Shown: piece by piece, positions 1 to 9,909 of the stretch | Position numbering within the stretch: position 1 is the stretch's first letter | Layout: every line of letters starts with the position of its first letter | Assembly (NCBI GenBank): GCA_947632545.1 | Contig: CANRPP010000010.1 | Coordinates: 1-41,185 of the forward strand | DNA: 41,185 nucleotides | DNA from: an uncultured Bacilli bacterium | GTDB lineage: Bacteria; Bacillota_I; Bacilli_A; RF39; UBA660 | Direction: 5' to 3' | Made by a program: the position numbers and the translations under genes | The notes under the pieces: model-generated | The model's database searches: none | Told to the model about the DNA's origin: nothing | What the model saw: only the letters and a program-made list of their open reading frames with translations

Positions 1-76
1 AACTCGCAATTTAATTATAATACATTTTTTCAAAAATAAAAAGACTATTAACAAATTTTACTTTGTCAACAGTCTG

Positions 77-101
77 ACAAGTAAAATACTTGTTTTTTTT
101 T
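77..101 (+). terminator. Intrinsic terminator of an upstream element (ACAAGTA-aaa-TACTTGT then T-run)
   Basis: 7-bp inverted repeat 77-83/87-93 followed by T-run; overlaps a larger alternative hairpin 56-86. Confidence 0.6.
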
Positions 102-104
102 AAA

Positions 105-122
105 TCTTACAAAACTGTAAGA
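105..122. promoter_or_regulatory. BceR-type operator (TTACA-AAAC-TGTAA inside TCTTACAAAACTGTAAGA)
   Basis: Matches the TNACA-N4-TGTAA inverted repeat known for BceR-like regulators; lies just upstream of TATAAT at 144-149. Confidence 0.6.
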
Positions 123-173
123 TTATATTAACTTTGTTAGTGGTATAATAAATAAAAGAAATGTGGTGAAAAT

Positions 174-848
174 ATGAGTAAAATTATGATAGTTGAAGAC
201 GATGAATCAATTTGCAATGAGCTATCTAAACTCCTAAAAAATAATAATTATGAAGCAATTATCTTAAAAGATTTTAAAAATGCTTTAGATGAAATACTAA
301 AAAATTTTCCAGATTTAATATTACTTGATATAAATATACCCTATATTAATGGAAAATCATTACTGCAAAACTTAAGAAAAAAATCTAATATTCCAGTTAT
401 TATGGTTACAAGTATTAATCAAGAAACTAGTGAAGCATTATCAATTTCTTATGGAGCTGATGATTACATTACAAAACCCTATAATCCAAATATTTTACTT
501 TTAAGAATTGGAGCTGTTTTAAAAAGAACAAAGAATAATTATAATATTAATTCAAATAAATTGATTTATAAGGATTTAATATTTGATATTGGAAAAGGAA
601 CATTAATAAAAGAAAACTTGGAAATAGTTTTAACAAAAAATGAAATGATTATTTTTTCATATTTATTAAGTCATCAAAATGAAATTGTAACTCGTGATGT
701 ACTTATGACAACACTATGGGATAATGCTGAATATGTTAATGAAAATGCTCTAACAGTTAATATTAGTAGATTAAGAAACAAATTAAAAGAAATAGGTTAT
801 CCTAATGCAATAGATACTAGAAAAGGAATAGGGTATATTTTACTATGA
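174..848 (+). CDS. OmpR-family response regulator, BceR-like
   Basis: Receiver motifs (VEDDE, LLDINIP, DYITKPYNP) plus winged-helix C-terminus; next to BceS/BceAB-like genes. Confidence 0.93.
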   Translation: MSKIMIVEDDESICNELSKLLKNNNYEAIILKDFKNALDEILKNFPDLILLDINIPYINGKSLLQNLRKKSNIPVIMVTSINQETSEALSISYGADDYITKPYNPNILLLRIGAVLKRTKNNYNINSNKLIYKDLIFDIGKGTLIKENLEIVLTKNEMIIFSYLLSHQNEIVTRDVLMTTLWDNAEYVNENALTVNISRLRNKLKEIGYPNAIDTRKGIGYILL

Positions 849-1864
849 AATTTTATAAATATTTAAAAGATAATATATATAAGCTTTTAATTCTAATAAT
901 TTGTTATGTAATTAATTTACTAATCTTTTTTGCATTTAAAATAGATAAATCAGTAATAATATCTTCATCACTTATATATATAATTTGTTTTTTATTAATA
1001 TTATTAATACCATATTTTAGAAAGAAAAAATTCTATACTGATTTACTATCTAATATTGAAGTTTTAGATAAAGCCTACTTAGTATTAGAAACCTTAAATA
1101 AACCAGAATTTTATGAAGGAGAGTTACTATATCAAGCACTATATGATATTAATAAATCGATGAATGAAAATGTAAGATTAATAAGAGAATCTTTACAAGA
1201 TTTTAAAGAGTATATTGAAATGTGGATTCATGAAGTTAAAATTCCACTATCTACGTTAGTATTAATTAGTAATAATCATAAAGAACAATTTGATAAAAAA
1301 ACAAAGTTGCAATTAAAAAAGCTAGAAAATTATGTAGACCAAGTGCTTTATTATACTAGATCAGAAAATGCAGAAAAAGATTATTTAATAAAAGAAACAA
1401 ATCTATCAAAAGTTATTAAAAATGTTGGTCTTAAAAATATGACAGATTTATTAGAAAATAAAATAGATTATATTGTAGAGAATGTTAATGTTTTGGTTTT
1501 AACAGATTCTAAATGGTTAGAATTTATATTAGGGCAAGTTATTAATAATAGTATCAAATATAAAAGAAAAATTAAAAATTCATATATTAAAATATTTGCT
1601 AAAGAAGAAAAAGATAAAATAGTATTAATTGTTGAAGATAATGGAATTGGTATAAAAAAATCAGATTTAAAACAAGTCTTTGATAAATCTTTTACAGGTG
1701 TAAATGGAAGAAATACTAATAAATCAACAGGAATGGGATTATATATTGCCAAAAAAATGTGTGAAAAATTAGGACATAAAATAGATATAGAATCTATTTA
1801 TAATGAATATACAAAAGTATCTATAACTTTTGCAAAAGATAAATATTACGAGGTTTTAAAGTAA
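845..1864 (+). CDS. Sensor histidine kinase, BceS-like (short intramembrane-sensing)
   Basis: Two N-terminal TM helices, WIHEVKIPL H-box, DNGIGI and GMGLYIAK boxes. Confidence 0.93.
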   Translation: MKFYKYLKDNIYKLLILIICYVINLLIFFAFKIDKSVIISSSLIYIICFLLILLIPYFRKKKFYTDLLSNIEVLDKAYLVLETLNKPEFYEGELLYQALYDINKSMNENVRLIRESLQDFKEYIEMWIHEVKIPLSTLVLISNNHKEQFDKKTKLQLKKLENYVDQVLYYTRSENAEKDYLIKETNLSKVIKNVGLKNMTDLLENKIDYIVENVNVLVLTDSKWLEFILGQVINNSIKYKRKIKNSYIKIFAKEEKDKIVLIVEDNGIGIKKSDLKQVFDKSFTGVNGRNTNKSTGMGLYIAKKMCEKLGHKIDIESIYNEYTKVSITFAKDKYYEVLK

Positions 1865-1866
1865 TG

Positions 1867-1880
1867 TTACAAAATTGTAA
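1867..1880. promoter_or_regulatory. Second BceR-type operator (TTACA-AAAT-TGTAA) upstream of the transporter genes
   Basis: Exact TNACA-N4-TGTAA match between kinase and ABC ATPase genes. Confidence 0.55.
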
Positions 1881-1953
1881 TGTTTTGTAATATTAAAACT
1901 ACGACAAAATAGTTTTTTTAATTTATTATTTATTAGTGAAAGGAGAAAAATAT

Positions 1954-2718
1954 ATGGAAAATATTTTAAAAGTTGAAAGAATTGAAAAATACTATGGTAG
2001 TCGTTCCTCTTTAACAAAAGCAATTGATGATTTATCTTTTGTTGTAGAAAAAGGAGAATTTGTTGCGATTATGGGTTCCTCTGGTTCAGGTAAAACAACT
2101 CTTCTAAATTGTATATCAACAATTGATAAAGTAACAAGTGGACATATCTTTGTTGGAGATTGTGATATTACTAAATTAAAAGGAAATAAACTTAATAAAT
2201 TTAGAAGAGAAGAATTAGGTTTTATCTTTCAAGATTTTAATTTGTTAGATACTTTAACTGCTTATGAAAATATTGCACTTGCTTTATCTATTCAAAATGT
2301 TAGCGCTAAAGAAATAGAAAAGAGAATAGAAAAAGTTAGTGAAGAACTTGATATTAAAGATGTTTTAAATAAGTACCCTTATCAAATGTCAGGAGGGCAA
2401 AAACAAAGAGTTGCTAGTGCTCGCGCAATTATTACAGATCCAAAATTAGTATTAGCTGATGAACCTACAGGAGCATTAGATTCAAAATCATCCAAAATGT
2501 TATTAGAAAAGTTTAAATATTTAGATAAATTAGGTTCAACAATTCTTATGGTAACTCATGATGCTTTTACAGCAAGTTATGCGCGTAGAGTAATCTTCAT
2601 AAAAGATGGTAAAATTTTTAAAGAGATTCACAAAGGTGATGATACTAGAAAAGAATTTTTTGATAAGATTATTGATGTTGTAACTTTACTAGGTGGAGAT
2701 TTAAACGATGCTTTGTAA
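1954..2718 (+). CDS. ABC transporter ATPase, BceA-like
   Basis: Walker [31 protein letters not shown] at 1954 preferred over GTG 1936, which overlaps the RBS AAAGGAG. Confidence 0.93.
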   Translation: MENILKVERIEKYYGSRSSLTKAIDDLSFVVEKGEFVAIMGSSGSGKTTLLNCISTIDKVTSGHIFVGDCDITKLKGNKLNKFRREELGFIFQDFNLLDTLTAYENIALALSIQNVSAKEIEKRIEKVSEELDIKDVLNKYPYQMSGGQKQRVASARAIITDPKLVLADEPTGALDSKSSKMLLEKFKYLDKLGSTILMVTHDAFTASYARRVIFIKDGKIFKEIHKGDDTRKEFFDKIIDVVTLLGGDLNDAL

Positions 2719-4780
2719 GTTATCATATGCAAACATTAAGAAAAGTATAAAAGACTATGCCATCTACTTTTTTACACTTATTCTTGGTGTAGCAATATTT
2801 TATGTATTTAATGCCCTAGATAGTCAAACTATAATGATGGATGTTTCAACATCAACACAAGAATTAATTAACCTTATGATGACAATGCTATCAGGTGTTA
2901 GTGTTTTTGTCTCATTTATATTAGGTTTTCTAATTATTTATGCTTCAAGATTTTTAATGAAAAAAAGAAATAAAGAATTCGGAATTTACCTAACACTTGG
3001 AATGAGTAAAAGAAAAATATCATTAATATTATTTTTTGAAACACTTTTTATTGGAATTTTATCATTAATTATAGGACTTGGTTTTGGAGTAGTATTATCA
3101 CAAGTTATGAGTTTAGTAGTTGCCAATATGTTTGAAGCTAATTTAACAAAATTTACATTTGTTTTTTCATCATCTGCTTTTCTTAAAACAATAATATATT
3201 TTAGTATTATGTATTTAATTGTTATGGTGTTTAATACATATAGTGTAAGCAAATGTAAGTTAATTGATCTATTAAATGGTGCTAAAAAGAGTGAAAAAGT
3301 TAAACTAAAAAATCCTTATTTATGTATTATAATTTTTATTATATCAGTTATTGTTCTTGCAAAAGCATATTATATTGTTACTCATGATTTTCTTACATTA
3401 AAAGAAGCAAAAGATATACTAATTCCTATCATAATGGGTGCATGTTCAACATTCTTTATATTCTTTTCTTTATCAGGTTTAATTTTAAGAATAGCCCAAA
3501 GTATAAAGAAATATTATTATAAAGGTTTAAATAGTTTTACATTAAGAGAATTTAGTAGCAAAATTACTACAACTGTATTTGGAACTACAATTATTTGTTT
3601 AATGTTATTCATAACAATTTGTTTGTTATCCTCATGTTTTACAATAAAAAACTCTATGAATGCCAATATCAAAAAACTTGCTCCAGCTGATGCAGATTTT
3701 TCTATTATTATGAATATGGATAAATATACTGAAGATTTTAAAAATTTAGGATTCAATGATTTACAAATTCAAAATTCCCGCTATACTGTAAAAGAAATGT
3801 TTAAACTATATAATTTTGATATTCTTTCTTATTTTAAAGATTATATTGAGGTAAATATTTATACTACTCCTGATTTAACATTTAATCATACTTTAGGTTC
3901 TAAGTTAGAAATGGTAAGAACACAATTTCCCTTTTTAGATTATGATGATTCAGAAGCTATTATGAAAATTAGTGACTATAATAAAGTGGCGAAATTCTAT
4001 GGAAATAAAGAGTATTCTTTGAATGAAGATGAGTATATGATTATCGCTGATTTTAAATCAATGATTAAAATTAGAAATTTAGCTCTAAAAAATGGTGAAG
4101 AAATTAATTTATTTGAACATACTTTAAAACCAAAATATAAATCTTGCCAAGATGGATTTTTAGAAATGTCTAGTCAACATATTAATACAGGTATAATATT
4201 AGTTCCAGATAATATAGTTAAAGAAGAATATTTATATGAAAATCATTTAATAGGTAATTATAAAACCAAAGATAAGCAAAAAATAACAAAAATAGAAAAT
4301 AATATTAATAAACTTGATAATGAAAAGAAAACTGATACTTATTTATTACCTAGTGGTTCAACCAAACTAGCAATTAAAGAAGCAACAGTAGGATTATCAG
4401 CAATGGTAACATTTATTGGCCTTTATCTAGGTATTATTTTCTTAATTAGTAGTGCAGCAATTCTAGGATTAAAAGAATTATCTGATGCTAGTGATAATAA
4501 AGAAAGATATCGTATTTTAAGAAAAATTGGAACAGATGAAAAATTAATTAATAAAGCCTTATTTAGACAAATTGCTATATTCTTTTTACTTCCATTAATT
4601 CTTGCTTTAATTCATTCTATATTTGGAATTATGTTTGCAGTACAAGTTTTAGAAGTATTTGGAAATGAAGAATTACTTCCATCTATAATCACAACAGCAT
4701 CTATTTTAGTAATTATCTATGGAGGCTATTTATTAATAACTTATTACTCAAGTAAAAATATAATAAAGGAAAAATATTAA
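2708..4780 (+). CDS. ABC transporter permease, BceB-like (FtsX-type)
   Basis: 690 aa, about 10 TM, large extracellular domain, overlaps ATPase gene. Confidence 0.92.
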   Translation: MLCKLSYANIKKSIKDYAIYFFTLILGVAIFYVFNALDSQTIMMDVSTSTQELINLMMTMLSGVSVFVSFILGFLIIYASRFLMKKRNKEFGIYLTLGMSKRKISLILFFETLFIGILSLIIGLGFGVVLSQVMSLVVANMFEANLTKFTFVFSSSAFLKTIIYFSIMYLIVMVFNTYSVSKCKLIDLLNGAKKSEKVKLKNPYLCIIIFIISVIVLAKAYYIVTHDFLTLKEAKDILIPIIMGACSTFFIFFSLSGLILRIAQSIKKYYYKGLNSFTLREFSSKITTTVFGTTIICLMLFITICLLSSCFTIKNSMNANIKKLAPADADFSIIMNMDKYTEDFKNLGFNDLQIQNSRYTVKEMFKLYNFDILSYFKDYIEVNIYTTPDLTFNHTLGSKLEMVRTQFPFLDYDDSEAIMKISDYNKVAKFYGNKEYSLNEDEYMIIADFKSMIKIRNLALKNGEEINLFEHTLKPKYKSCQDGFLEMSSQHINTGIILVPDNIVKEEYLYENHLIGNYKTKDKQKITKIENNINKLDNEKKTDTYLLPSGSTKLAIKEATVGLSAMVTFIGLYLGIIFLISSAAILGLKELSDASDNKERYRILRKIGTDEKLINKALFRQIAIFFLLPLILALIHSIFGIMFAVQVLEVFGNEELLPSIITTASILVIIYGGYLLITYYSSKNIIKEKY

Positions 4781-4801
4781 TATATAAAAAGGAGAATTAT
4801 A

Positions 4802-5149
4802 ATGGAATATATAAAGGAAAGATTATCATTAATTATAGGAATAATTATATTTATATTATTATGTTGTATATCTTATTATTATCTATTTATAGGAAAAACA
4901 ATTTATTATACTCAAATAGATAATACTAAAATTAAAGAATTAACTAATAGTGATATGAAATATGAATATAGCCTAGATTGTTATAAAGAAAATGGTAATA
5001 AAAAAAGAATTAAATTTAAAGCAAGTAGACAGTTAAGAGAAGATGCCTTTTTAGAAATTGAGTATATGGAAGTAACAGGTGTTCATTCTTGGAAAGAAAT
5101 AGAATATGATAAATTACCTAAAAAGGTTCAGAAAAAATATAATAAGTAA
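4802..5149 (+). CDS. YxeA-family (DUF1093-like) small secreted/membrane protein
   Basis: 115 aa, N-terminal TM, YYTQIDN...YKENGNKKRIKFKASRQLREDAFLEIEY pattern; frequent partner of Bce-type modules. Confidence 0.7.
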   Translation: MEYIKERLSLIIGIIIFILLCCISYYYLFIGKTIYYTQIDNTKIKELTNSDMKYEYSLDCYKENGNKKRIKFKASRQLREDAFLEIEYMEVTGVHSWKEIEYDKLPKKVQKKYNK

Positions 5150-5157
5150 TTCAATTT

Positions 5158-5190
5158 AGCAAACGACATATAAATGAAGTTTGCTTTTTT
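5158..5190 (+). terminator. Intrinsic terminator
   Basis: AGCAAAC ... GTTTGCT + T6. Confidence 0.75.
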
Positions 5191-5235
5191 CGTGGTATAA
5201 TAAAATAAATAGAAGTTTTATAGGGAGTAGTAAAA

Positions 5236-6291
5236 ATGACTATCGAAGAAGAAATATTTAGAAAAACAAAAGTTAATTTTGATAAAATAGTTAAATATGG
5301 TTTTAAAAAAGAAAATCATTTATATAAATATTCAATAAATATTATTAATAATACTTTTAGAGTGGATATTGAAATTAATAATATAGGTATAGTTAAAGGT
5401 AAAGTTTTTGATCTATCTTTCAAAGAAGAATATATTAACTTTCGTATAGAAGAAAATATAGGCTCTTTTGCAAATCAGGTTAGAGAAGAATTTATAAATT
5501 TATTAAAAGATATTAGAAACAAGTGTTTTTCTAGAAAAAATTTTATATATGAACAATCAAATAGAATAGCAGAATTATTAAAAGAAAAGTATGGAGATGA
5601 ACCAGAATTTGAATGGGAAAAATTTCCTGGTTATGCTACTTTTAGAAATAAAGATAGTAAAAAATGGTATGGCATAATTATGAATATTGATAAAAATAAA
5701 TTAGATAAAAATTCTACTGGCGAAGTAGAAATAATTAATATAAAACTAGAACCAAATAAAATAGAAATTTTACTAAAACAGAATGGATTTTATCCTGCAT
5801 ATCATATGAATAAGAAAAATTGGATTTCAGTGATACTTGATGATACGATATCGGATGAGAAGATAATGAGCTTAATTGATAAAAGTTATTTATATACTGT
5901 TGTAAATAAAAACATAAATAAAAATGAGTGGATAATTCCTGCAAATCCGAAATATTTTGACATAGAGAAAGCATTAAAAGAAAATAATACAATAATATGG
6001 AAACAAAGTACAGATATTAAAATTAATGATATTGTTTATTTATATGTTGCAGATCCTTACTCATCAATTATGTATAAATTTAAAGTAAAAAAAGTAAATA
6101 TTCCTTATAAATATAAAGATAAAAATTTAAAAATTAAAAAAGTTATGGAAATAGAATTAATAGAAAGATATGAAAAAGGAAAATTATCATTTAAAAAATT
6201 AAAAGAATTTGGAATTAATGCAATTAGAGGTCCAAGATATATGCCATTATCTTTAAGTAAATATATAACTGAAATGATAGATAAATTATAA
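5236..6291 (+). CDS. MmcQ/YjbR-like domain fused to a C-terminal EVE/PUA-like domain
   Basis: Middle: GYATFRNKDSKKWYGIIMNI...HMNKKNWISVILDDTISDEKIMSLIDKSY; C-terminus: WIIPANPKYFDIEKALKENNTIIWKQS...DIVYLYVADPYSSIMYKFKV. Confidence 0.65.
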   Translation: MTIEEEIFRKTKVNFDKIVKYGFKKENHLYKYSINIINNTFRVDIEINNIGIVKGKVFDLSFKEEYINFRIEENIGSFANQVREEFINLLKDIRNKCFSRKNFIYEQSNRIAELLKEKYGDEPEFEWEKFPGYATFRNKDSKKWYGIIMNIDKNKLDKNSTGEVEIINIKLEPNKIEILLKQNGFYPAYHMNKKNWISVILDDTISDEKIMSLIDKSYLYTVVNKNINKNEWIIPANPKYFDIEKALKENNTIIWKQSTDIKINDIVYLYVADPYSSIMYKFKVKKVNIPYKYKDKNLKIKKVMEIELIERYEKGKLSFKKLKEFGINAIRGPRYMPLSLSKYITEMIDKL

Positions 6292-6294
6292 CTT

Positions 6295-6318
6295 AAAAGA
6301 GTTTAAATACTCTTTTTT
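6295..6318 (+). terminator. Intrinsic terminator
   Basis: AAAAGAGT-ttaaat-ACTCTTTT + T. Confidence 0.7.
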
Positions 6319-6518
6319 GTGTTAAAATATAAAAATGCAACTAATATAAATTATAAAATATTTTTGTAAAGAGGTAGTATGTGTATAATAATTTTTCAAA
6401 AAATCTATTTTTTTTGCTATTATTATATAAATGTTAAATATAGTTGACAAATTTCCAATCAAAATAGGTAGATTGCAACTGATATAAAATGTATAATTTT
6501 TAGTGAGAGGTGATAAGA

Positions 6519-7154
6519 ATGAGTTTAGGAGAAAGGTTATTAAATTTGAGGAAAGATAAAAGATTATCTCAAGAAGAGGTAGCAGATAAATTAAATGTTA
6601 CAAGACAAACAATATCTAAATGGGAAACAGATCAGAGTATGCCAGATTTTGATAAAATAGCTCCACTTTGTAAACTATATAATATTACACCAAATGAATT
6701 ATTTGGAGAGGCAAATGAAAAAGAAAAAACTAAAAATGAATATAATAAAGATGCAAATTCTATAGCAATGAGAAGAAAGGCTAAAGGTATAGCAGTAAGT
6801 ATATTAGTATATTTTATAGCTATTGTTTGGATTATGATTTCTATACCTACTATTGATATGGATCCTATAATTGCAACATCAATATTTTTATTAATATGTG
6901 CAGTTGCAACAGCAATTATTGTATATGTTTCTATGATATATAAAAAAGAAAAAACAAAAGTAGAATCAAAAGAAGATAAATTAAAACATCAAATTTCTGA
7001 AATAGTTGCAGTTATTATAACAATAATTTATCTTACTATTAGTTTTATAACAATGGCATGGCATCTTACTTGGATTATTTGGATTATATATGGTTTATTT
7101 AATAGAATATTAAATTTAATATTTATGTTGAGGAGTAATAATAATGAAAAATAA
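6519..7154 (+). CDS. XRE-family HTH regulator with C-terminal TM helices
   Basis: LSQEEVADKLNVTRQTISKWETDQSMPD HTH_3; TM segments; ATG 6519 after AGAGGTGA RBS. Confidence 0.88.
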   Translation: MSLGERLLNLRKDKRLSQEEVADKLNVTRQTISKWETDQSMPDFDKIAPLCKLYNITPNELFGEANEKEKTKNEYNKDANSIAMRRKAKGIAVSILVYFIAIVWIMISIPTIDMDPIIATSIFLLICAVATAIIVYVSMIYKKEKTKVESKEDKLKHQISEIVAVIITIIYLTISFITMAWHLTWIIWIIYGLFNRILNLIFMLRSNNNEK

Positions 7155-8028
7155 AAAATTAATTATTACATTTATTATATTATTATCACTTATTGCCATA
7201 GCATTAATAATATTTTTTATAGGACTTGTAAAAAATGATTTTAAATTGCCATATTTTAAATCTAATTATAATGTAAGTAATAATCTAGTAATAGATAAAA
7301 ACTATAATCAATTATTTAATAAAATTAATCTTAATTTAGATGAGGCTGATATCTATATAAAAAAATCAGAGACTAGTGATACTAAAGTAGCAATTTATGG
7401 TAATAAAGAAAATTTTACTATTAATGATAATAATGCTTTAGAAATAAAGTCAAAGAAAGAAAATTGTATAGGTTTTTGTTTTAATAAAAAAATATCTAAA
7501 GTTGATATTTATCTTCCAGCTGATTATGATAAAGAAATAAATATTAATAATAATTATGGAAATATAAAAATAGAAGAATTTGATAAAGCAACTATAAATA
7601 TTGATGAAGACTGTGGAGATGTAGAAATACAAAGTGGAAATATAGTAAATATTAAAAATCAATATGGAGATATAAATATAAATAAAGTAAATGTATCAAA
7701 AATAGAAGAAGACTGTGGAGATGTATCTATTAATAAAGTAAATAGCGTTACAGTAAAAAATTCATATGGTGATACAAAGATAACTAATATAAATAAATAT
7801 TTAAATATTAAAAATGACTGTGGAGATATAGAATTAGGTAATGTTAATTTAACTAAAAATTCATATATTAAAAATGATTATGGCGATATTGAAATAGATT
7901 ATACAAATAAAATATTTATAGATGCTACAACTGATTTAGGAGATATAGAAGTAAAAGATAATTTTAATAAATCAGATATAACATTAAAAATAAAAAATGA
8001 TTGTGGAGATATTAATGTTAATAAATAA
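7144..8028 (+). CDS. Membrane-anchored DUF4097-like beta-strand repeat protein
   Basis: N-terminal TM; repeated (C/Y)GD(I/V)xI units. Confidence 0.7.
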   Translation: MKNKKLIITFIILLSLIAIALIIFFIGLVKNDFKLPYFKSNYNVSNNLVIDKNYNQLFNKINLNLDEADIYIKKSETSDTKVAIYGNKENFTINDNNALEIKSKKENCIGFCFNKKISKVDIYLPADYDKEININNNYGNIKIEEFDKATINIDEDCGDVEIQSGNIVNIKNQYGDININKVNVSKIEEDCGDVSINKVNSVTVKNSYGDTKITNINKYLNIKNDCGDIELGNVNLTKNSYIKNDYGDIEIDYTNKIFIDATTDLGDIEVKDNFNKSDITLKIKNDCGDINVNK

Positions 8029-8077
8029 ATTAAACTTATAGTAGTTTAATAAAATATTAAGTATAAAAAAATAAAAA

Positions 8078-8104
8078 AGTGCAGAAAGACTCTGCACTAA
8101 TTTT
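8078..8104. terminator. Hairpin terminator
   Basis: AGTGCAGA-aagac-TCTGCACT, A-run before and AATTTTAT after. Confidence 0.6.
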
Positions 8105-8231
8105 ATATTTCATAATATCGTGTATTTAAAAAATAGGAAATAATTGAATAAAATAATAAAAAAATAACTTTAATAATATAAATTTACTATTAAACTCCAC
8201 ACATGTTATAATAACATTAGGAGATGAAATT

Positions 8232-9230
8232 ATGGAAAAAATAGTACCAGAAAAATTAAAAAAAGGTGATGAAATAAGAGTAATTGGACCATCTAGAAAT
8301 ATGAATATATTAAATGATGAGACAATAGAAATAGCCAAAACTACATTAGAAAGTTTAGGTTATAAGGTTACTTTTAGTAAAAATATTAGAAATTCAGAAA
8401 ATGACTTATATATGTGTGCAAGTATAGAAGATAGAATAGAAGATCTTCATGATGCATTTAAAGATAAAAATGTTAAAGCCATATTAACTGTAATTGGTGG
8501 TTTTAATGTTAATCAAATCCTAGATTATATTGACTATGAATTAATAAAAGCAAATCCAAAAATAATTTGTGGTTATTCAGATATAACTGCACTATTAGAT
8601 ACAATTACAGCTAAAACAGGATTAGTAACATATTATGGACCACATTTTTCTACCTTTGGAATAAAAAAAGGTAATGAGTATACAGTAGACTACTTCCAAA
8701 AAATGCTTACTAATAACAATTTAGTTAATGTAAATCCATCAGATGAGTGGAGTAATGATTTATGGTTTTTAAATCAAGATGAAAGAATATTTAATAAAAA
8801 TAATGGTATAGATATAATAAATACTGGTAAAGCAAAAGGAAAAATTCTTGGAGGTAATTTATCAACTATAAATTTATTACAAGGAACACCATATATGAAC
8901 AAAGAAGAAGATGTAATTTTATTTATTGAAGATGATGGTATGGCAGGAGAAAATTTCCAACTTAATTTTGATAGAAATTTGCAGTCATTAGTTCATTGTC
9001 TAAATGCTTCAAACATAAAAGGTATTATTGTTGGAAGAGCGGAAGAAAATTGTAAAATGACATATGAAAAATGGAAAATGATATTTGAAACAAAAAAAGA
9101 ATTAACAAATATACCCATAGCAGTTAATCTAGATTTTGGTCATACAAATCCAATGATTACTTTTCCAATAGGTGGAACTGCAGAAATTGATATAAATAAT
9201 AATGATATAAAAATTTCAATATCAGATTAG
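8232..9230 (+). CDS. S66 family peptidase (LD-carboxypeptidase / MccF-like)
   Basis: KGDEIRVIGPS, GGFNVNQIL, GYSDITALLD, YYGPHFSTFG, LGGNLSTI motifs. Confidence 0.9.
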   Translation: MEKIVPEKLKKGDEIRVIGPSRNMNILNDETIEIAKTTLESLGYKVTFSKNIRNSENDLYMCASIEDRIEDLHDAFKDKNVKAILTVIGGFNVNQILDYIDYELIKANPKIICGYSDITALLDTITAKTGLVTYYGPHFSTFGIKKGNEYTVDYFQKMLTNNNLVNVNPSDEWSNDLWFLNQDERIFNKNNGIDIINTGKAKGKILGGNLSTINLLQGTPYMNKEEDVILFIEDDGMAGENFQLNFDRNLQSLVHCLNASNIKGIIVGRAEENCKMTYEKWKMIFETKKELTNIPIAVNLDFGHTNPMITFPIGGTAEIDINNNDIKISISD

Positions 9231-9242
9231 TGAGGTATTTAT

Positions 9243-9803
9243 ATGATTTTTGCAACTAATAATAAAAATAAATTAGCTGAACTTAAAGAAATCTTTAAAG
9301 AATATGAAATAAAAAGCTTAAAAGAAGCTGAAATCTCTATTGATGTAGTAGAAGATCAAGATAGTTTCTATGGTAATGCTTTAAAAAAAGCAAAAGAAAT
9401 ATATATAAAAGCACATGAACCAGTCATTGCAGATGATTCAGGGTTATGCATAGAAGCATTAAATGATTGGCCTGGAGTTATGACTAGTCGTTTTATGGGA
9501 AAAGATGCATCAGATAGTGATAGAAATAATGAAATATTAAGTAGAATGAAAAATATAAAAAATAAAAAAGCAAAAGTAGTTTGTACTCTAGTCTATTATG
9601 ATGGAGTAAATATAATAGATGCAACAGGAGAATTATTAGGAACAATTACAGAAGAAAGACGAGGCTTAAATGGTTTTGGTTTTGATGATATATTTGAACT
9701 AAAAACAGGTGAAACTCTAGCAGAATTAACTAGTGAAGAAAAAAATAAAGTTAGCGCTAGATTTATAGCAGCTAAAGCCTTAAAACAAAAATTAAAATTA
9801 TAA
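9243..9803 (+). CDS. rdgB: XTP/dITP diphosphatase (HAM1/RdgB)
   Basis: ATNNKNKLAELKEIF, ADDSGLCIEALNDWPGVMTSRF, GFGFDDIF, ISTSEEKN-like motif (LTSEEKN). Confidence 0.93.
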   Translation: MIFATNNKNKLAELKEIFKEYEIKSLKEAEISIDVVEDQDSFYGNALKKAKEIYIKAHEPVIADDSGLCIEALNDWPGVMTSRFMGKDASDSDRNNEILSRMKNIKNKKAKVVCTLVYYDGVNIIDATGELLGTITEERRGLNGFGFDDIFELKTGETLAELTSEEKNKVSARFIAAKALKQKLKL

Positions 9804-9828
9804 AATAAGCTAATTACTTATTTTTTTT
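9803..9828 (+). terminator. Intrinsic terminator of rdgB
   Basis: AAATAAG-ctaatta-CTTATTT + T-run. Confidence 0.7.
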
Positions 9829-9833
9829 AAACT

Positions 9834-9909
9834 AAAAAGGCACTTAGATACTGCTAAGTGCCAATCTATATATACAGGGGATCTTCACATAAAAAAGTGA
9901 ACCTTCCCC
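9834..9909 (-). ncRNA. Candidate minus-strand small RNA (two hairpins, the distal one a terminator)
   Basis: Minus strand: GGGGA-agg-TTCAC...GTGAA-ga-TCCCC hairpin, then GGCACTTAG-cagtat-CTAAGTGCC + TTTTT; no ORF. Confidence 0.35.

Noticed and set aside
1468-1752. Antisense and shadow ORFs in the supplied track (e.g. 1468-1752, 2986-3252, 3517-3756, 5735-5992, 7450-7662, 11974-12348, 20433-20660, 20741-20998, 26851-27165, 31004-31480, 33776-34009, 39017-39250, 40455-40646)
   Set aside because: They lie opposite well-supported genes, have low-complexity compositions and no ribosome-binding site or recognisable domain; expected by-products of AT-rich coding sequence.
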